Of a stretch of 9,097 bases of DNA, positions 6,606 through 9,097 are shown one piece after another. Position numbers and translations under genes: made by a program. The notes under the pieces were generated by a model. It was not told the DNA's origin. It saw only the letters and a list, made by a program, of their open reading frames with translations, and made no database searches. Source of the stretch: an uncultured Ruminococcus sp. (GTDB lineage: Bacteria; Bacillota; Clostridia; Oscillospirales; Acutalibacteraceae); NCBI GenBank assembly GCA_946414115.1, contig CAMKNF010000076.1, positions 1 through 9,097 of the forward strand, in the 5' to 3' direction. Position 1 is the first letter of the stretch. Each line of letters starts with the position of its first letter.

Positions 6606-7835
6606 TCAGCAAAACAGCGACTCAACGTACTGCTTTGCGCAACGTGGTGAACGTCCGCCCCTTGAAAGAGCAAACCTCTCCGCACCCATCTCAAGCTCTT
6701 CGTCGCTCATTTCAATACCCTTCTGCCTTGCAAGAGCAATTACAATGTCGACAAATTCCTTTTTGGTGGGGATTGAGTAACAAACTGCAAGTCCGAAACG
6801 GTCGGAAAGCGAAAGGCTCTCCTGCATATTGTCACGTGTATTTACATCGTCGTCGGTTCTGTCGGAAAAGCTTTCCTTGACAAGATGACGGCGGTTTGAA
6901 GTCGCATAAATAAGCGCATTGTCGGGACGAGCCGCAAGTCCGCCCTCTAAAACAGCCTTGAGCGTTGTATAGCTCTGGTCCTGCTTCTGAAACGAAAGGT
7001 CGTCAATGAAGATGATAAATTTCATCGGCAAAGCGGCAATTTTGTCAACGAGTATCGGGAAATCGATAAGACGCTCCTTGGGAATTTCAACAATTCTCAA
7101 GCCGTCCTTGCGAAACTCGTTTGCAATAGCCTTAACGGTTGAGCTTTTGCCCGTACCCTTGTCGCCGTAAAGCAGGCAGTTGTTACAGCTTTTGCCCTCG
7201 ATGAAGGATTTTGTGTTGTTTACAACCATATCCCTCTGAATTTCGTAGCCCGTAAAGGAGTCCATATCAATTCTGTCGGGGTGCAAAACAGGCTGAATAT
7301 CGCCGTCACGCCAGATAAACGCCTTGTAGCGTGCAAAGATTCCGCAGCCGTTCTCCTTGTAATAACGTGCTACATTTTTAAGCGAGCCGTCAAACATCTT
7401 AAAACTCGGCGCACAGTCGCCCGCTTCCCAGCGTGGCAGAGAATCGGCAATTTCCTTGATTTCATCATAGTATTTGTAGGCTTTGAGTACTTCCTCGGAC
7501 GTAAGCGAAGACGCCGCAAGTATAGCCTCGCAGTCTCGCTTTACAGCCTTGAGCACGTTGTCGGGCAGGGTATCGTATTTTCCTGCCACCGCAGCCCTTG
7601 TAAAGCAGTTTTCATCAAACAGTGCGGCCTCGGTCATAGCATAAGCAAGTCTGTTACTGAAACCTCTCTCGCTTATGAGAGAATAAAAGTCGCCGTATGC
7701 GTTAAGAAATTCGTCAGGCTCGCTGTCGAGAGAAAGCAACAGCTTGTAGTAAGCCTTGACAACGCTTCTTTTCATAATTCCTCTGAAAACCGAAAGTGAG
7801 GAAAGAAGTAATTTTGTCCTGTTGACATTATTCAT
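6606..7835 (-). CDS. DUF815 family AAA+ ATPase
   Basis: This 409-residue cytoplasmic protein matches the DUF815 P-loop ATPases, whose role is not established. It shows Walker A GDKGTGKSS (about 224-232), Walker B FIIFIDDL (273-280), a sensor-1-like YATSNRRHLV (310-319), SLSLSDRFGL (340-349) and a sensor-2-like RGGRSPRCAKQYVE near the end. The N-terminal part (about 1-190) is helical and typical of the family. Start choice: a TTG at 7838 directly precedes ATG at 7835, which I prefer and which lies about 18 bases from the predicted transcript start. An internal ATG at 7775 has a better AGAGG site (7784-7780), but choosing it would drop LLLSSLSVFRG, which looks like conserved family sequence. 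It is the first gene of an operon with the binding-domain lipoprotein 25 bases downstream; why the two are coupled is unknown. Confidence 0.92.
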   Translation of the reverse strand: MNNVNRTKLLLSSLSVFRGIMKRSVVKAYYKLLLSLDSEPDEFLNAYGDFYSLISERGFSNRLAYAMTEAALFDENCFTRAAVAGKYDTLPDNVLKAVKRDCEAILAASSLTSEEVLKAYKYYDEIKEIADSLPRWEAGDCAPSFKMFDGSLKNVARYYKENGCGIFARYKAFIWRDGDIQPVLHPDRIDMDSFTGYEIQRDMVVNNTKSFIEGKSCNNCLLYGDKGTGKSSTVKAIANEFRKDGLRIVEIPKERLIDFPILVDKIAALPMKFIIFIDDLSFQKQDQSYTTLKAVLEGGLAARPDNALIYATSNRRHLVKESFSDRTDDDVNTRDNMQESLSLSDRFGLAVCYSIPTKKEFVDIVIALARQKGIEMSDEELEMGAERFALSRGGRSPRCAKQYVESLFC

Positions 7836-7859
7836 CAATTATCATCCCAATCAACCCTT

Positions 7860-7888
7860 ATTGTACGCTTTTTTTGCGATTAAGTCAA
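7860..7888 (-). promoter_or_regulatory. Sigma-A-type promoter of the DUF815-lipoprotein operon
   Basis: TTGACT (7888-7883) and TACAAT (7865-7860) are separated by 17 bases on the minus strand, five of six matches in each box. The spacer holds an A-tract. The start would be near 7853, giving a leader of about 18 bases. Confidence 0.85.
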
Positions 7889-7902
7889 TGTTTTTTGCAA
7901 AC

Positions 7903-8850
7903 TTACACAATTCGGTTTTGAGGTGTGCCGTTTAAGAATGCTCTTATGTTATCGGCTACTATATTCATAAGACGAACTCTTGTTTCAACGGGCGCCCACG
8001 CAATGTGCGGAGTCATAATGCAGTTTTTTGCGCCCATAAGAATACAGTCCTCCTCCATAGGCTCGACCTTCAGCGTGTCAATAGCCGCACCGCCAAGGTG
8101 ACCGCTCTGCAATGCATCAAACAAATCCTGCTCGACCATAACCCCACCACGTGCTGTGTTGACAAACAATGCGCCCTTTTTCATCTTTGCAAATGCGTTT
8201 TTATCAAACATATTTTCCGACTTACTGTTTAAAGGACAATGCACAGAAACAATGTCGCTTTGTTCAAGCAGAGTTTCAAAGCCGACAAATTCCACTCCGT
8301 CAGCCTGCTTTTCGGAACGGTTGTAGGCAATCACCCTCATTTCAAATGCATTCGCAATTTTTGCAACAGCTCTGCCGATATTTCCGAAGCCGACAATACC
8401 GAGCGTTTTTCCTGCAAGCTCCGAAAGCGGATAGACAAACGGAGAAAAAGTTTTACTGCGTTTCCAGCGTCCGTCCTGAACGTATTTATTGTAGTTGGAA
8501 GTGTTGTTGAAATGCTCAAGAATAAGAGCAAAGGTGTGCTGTGCAACAGCGTTAGTTGAGTAAGAGCCTGCGTTGCATACAGCGATATTATGCGCTTTGC
8601 AGTAGTCAATGTCGATGTTATTGTAGCCAGTTGCAAAAAGCCCGATATATTTCAGATTTTTTGCCGGTCTTAATGTGTTTTTATCAAGCAGGGTTTTGTT
8701 GCAAACCACCATATCTGCATCGGCAATTTTCTCGGCAACCTCGTCATAGCGCAGAAGTCCGTATTCCTCCACTTCTCCGAACTGCTTAAGAATATCGGCA
8801 TTTACAAGATTGTCAAGCACCGTCTGTGCGTCTGTAAGTACGATTTTCAT
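7903..8850 (-). CDS. D-2-hydroxyacid dehydrogenase, NAD(P)-dependent
   Basis: The 315-residue cytoplasmic enzyme belongs to the D-isomer-specific 2-hydroxyacid dehydrogenases, which interconvert 2-keto acids and D-2-hydroxy acids. The nucleotide-binding loop is GFGNIG (154-159). The catalytic set is complete: Arg234 (NTARGG), Glu263 (KVEP) and His282 (TPHIAWAP). The length is normal for the glycerate/hydroxypyruvate reductase branch. After the second strand of the Rossmann fold it reads AYNRS, with Asn-Arg where NAD enzymes usually carry an acidic residue, so NADPH use is plausible but unproven. The exact substrate (hydroxypyruvate, glyoxylate or another keto acid) cannot be decided. GGAG at 8861-8858 lies 7 bases before the ATG. 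No clear terminator is seen before the next operon's promoter, so read-through into it is possible. No promoter could be assigned upstream. Confidence 0.93.
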   Translation of the reverse strand: MKIVLTDAQTVLDNLVNADILKQFGEVEEYGLLRYDEVAEKIADADMVVCNKTLLDKNTLRPAKNLKYIGLFATGYNNIDIDYCKAHNIAVCNAGSYSTNAVAQHTFALILEHFNNTSNYNKYVQDGRWKRSKTFSPFVYPLSELAGKTLGIVGFGNIGRAVAKIANAFEMRVIAYNRSEKQADGVEFVGFETLLEQSDIVSVHCPLNSKSENMFDKNAFAKMKKGALFVNTARGGVMVEQDLFDALQSGHLGGAAIDTLKVEPMEEDCILMGAKNCIMTPHIAWAPVETRVRLMNIVADNIRAFLNGTPQNRIV

Positions 8851-8940
8851 ATGACCACTCCGATATATTTATTTTTTGATTATCCCTTTAAGCAAGATTT
8901 ATTTTCAGTCGATATTAATCAGATAAACTATAATTTAATG

Positions 8941-8968
8941 CGGAATTCGGAATTAGGAATGCGGAATT
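8941..8968. repeat. Four tandem heptamers (CGGAATT type)
   Basis: The bases divide exactly into CGGAATT, CGGAATT, AGGAATG, CGGAATT. They lie in the gene-free right end, upstream of the dehydrogenase gene and beside other repeats. No function is evident. Confidence 0.8.
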
Positions 8969-9025
8969 GTGGTCGAGTGGATAGGTTGTAATAATTCAAA
9001 AGTTTGGTGCCCGAATTAATTTATA

Positions 9026-9040
9026 TGCGGCTTTGCCGCA
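9026..9040. repeat. Short perfect hairpin
   Basis: TGCGGC (9026-9031) pairs with GCCGCA (9035-9040) around a TTT loop. A run of seven T residues starts 8 bases later (9049-9055), too far for a normal intrinsic terminator. It may be part of the repeat cluster at the contig end. Confidence 0.6.
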
Positions 9041-9070
9041 GGTGTGAATTTTTTTGTATTTTTCATTAAT

Positions 9071-9097
9071 GTAGGGAACGGTCTTGACCGTTCCGAT
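9071..9097 (+). repeat. REP-like palindrome, copy D, at the window edge
   Basis: GTAGGGAACGGT leads into a perfect 8-pair stem, GGAACGGT (9075-9082) with ACCGTTCC (9087-9094), around loop CTTG. It has the same GTAG head as copies A-C and a third stem sequence. The sequence stops 3 bases after the stem, so the full element may be cut. Confidence 0.7.

Noticed and set aside
7281..7799. 172-codon plus-strand open frame
   Set aside because: It is antisense to the DUF815 ATPase, whose motifs are clear; no domain in the shadow product.
8968..9020. tRNA-like start GGTCGAGTGGATAGG resembling a D-arm
   Set aside because: No T-arm (GTTCGA context), anticodon stem or acceptor pairing follows; probably chance similarity.
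9026..9055. Hairpin plus T-run as an intrinsic terminator
   Set aside because: The T-run begins 8 bases after the stem, and no gene ends just upstream on the plus strand.

Overview
The window looks like one short contig from a gut-type, low-to-moderate GC member of the Clostridia (Oscillospiraceae/Ruminococcus-like). This rests on protein family content (pyruvate formate-lyase behind a ZTP riboswitch, a DUF815 ATPase, a DUF5662 protein), strong GGAGG-type ribosome binding sites, TTGACA/TATAAT-type promoters, and GTAG-headed palindromic repeats with a Y1 transposase. The genus is an inference. Bases 1-43 are not biological: they match the end of the Illumina TruSeq universal (P5) adapter. The far end (9071-9097) is a palindromic repeat, so the contig probably runs from an untrimmed read end to a repeat-induced break.

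Layout. Minus strand: pflB (44-1987), cut by the adapter before its glycyl-radical domain, with a complete control region of promoter, ZTP/ZMP riboswitch and overlapping intrinsic terminator (2040-2171). Next come a small HD-domain phosphohydrolase (2215-2709, with its own terminator) and a DUF5662 protein (2850-3377), separated by a REP-like palindrome. Plus strand: a secreted or membrane-anchored L,D-transpeptidase (3502-4701) with its own promoter, followed closely by a REP-associated Y1/HUH transposase (RAYT, 4725-5231) and a shared terminator (5230-5262). Minus strand again: a two-gene operon from a good promoter (7860-7888), DUF815 AAA+ ATPase (6606-7835) then a lipoprotein (5279-6580) fusing a BtuF/TroA-type binding domain to a peptidoglycan-binding domain. 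Last is a D-2-hydroxyacid dehydrogenase (7903-8850) and a 247-base gene-free end holding heptamer repeats and hairpins.

How the parts connect. PflB makes formate, which feeds 10-formyl-tetrahydrofolate and purine synthesis. ZTP/ZMP rises when that cofactor is short, so a ZTP ON-switch on pflB makes metabolic sense. The L,D-transpeptidase and the peptidoglycan-binding lipoprotein are convergent neighbours that both act at the cell wall. The most unusual object is the transposase gene: two inverted, nearly identical 27-base REP palindromes lie in frame inside its coding sequence, one on each side of the HUH catalytic motif, and related palindromes with different but self-complementary stems lie elsewhere in the window.
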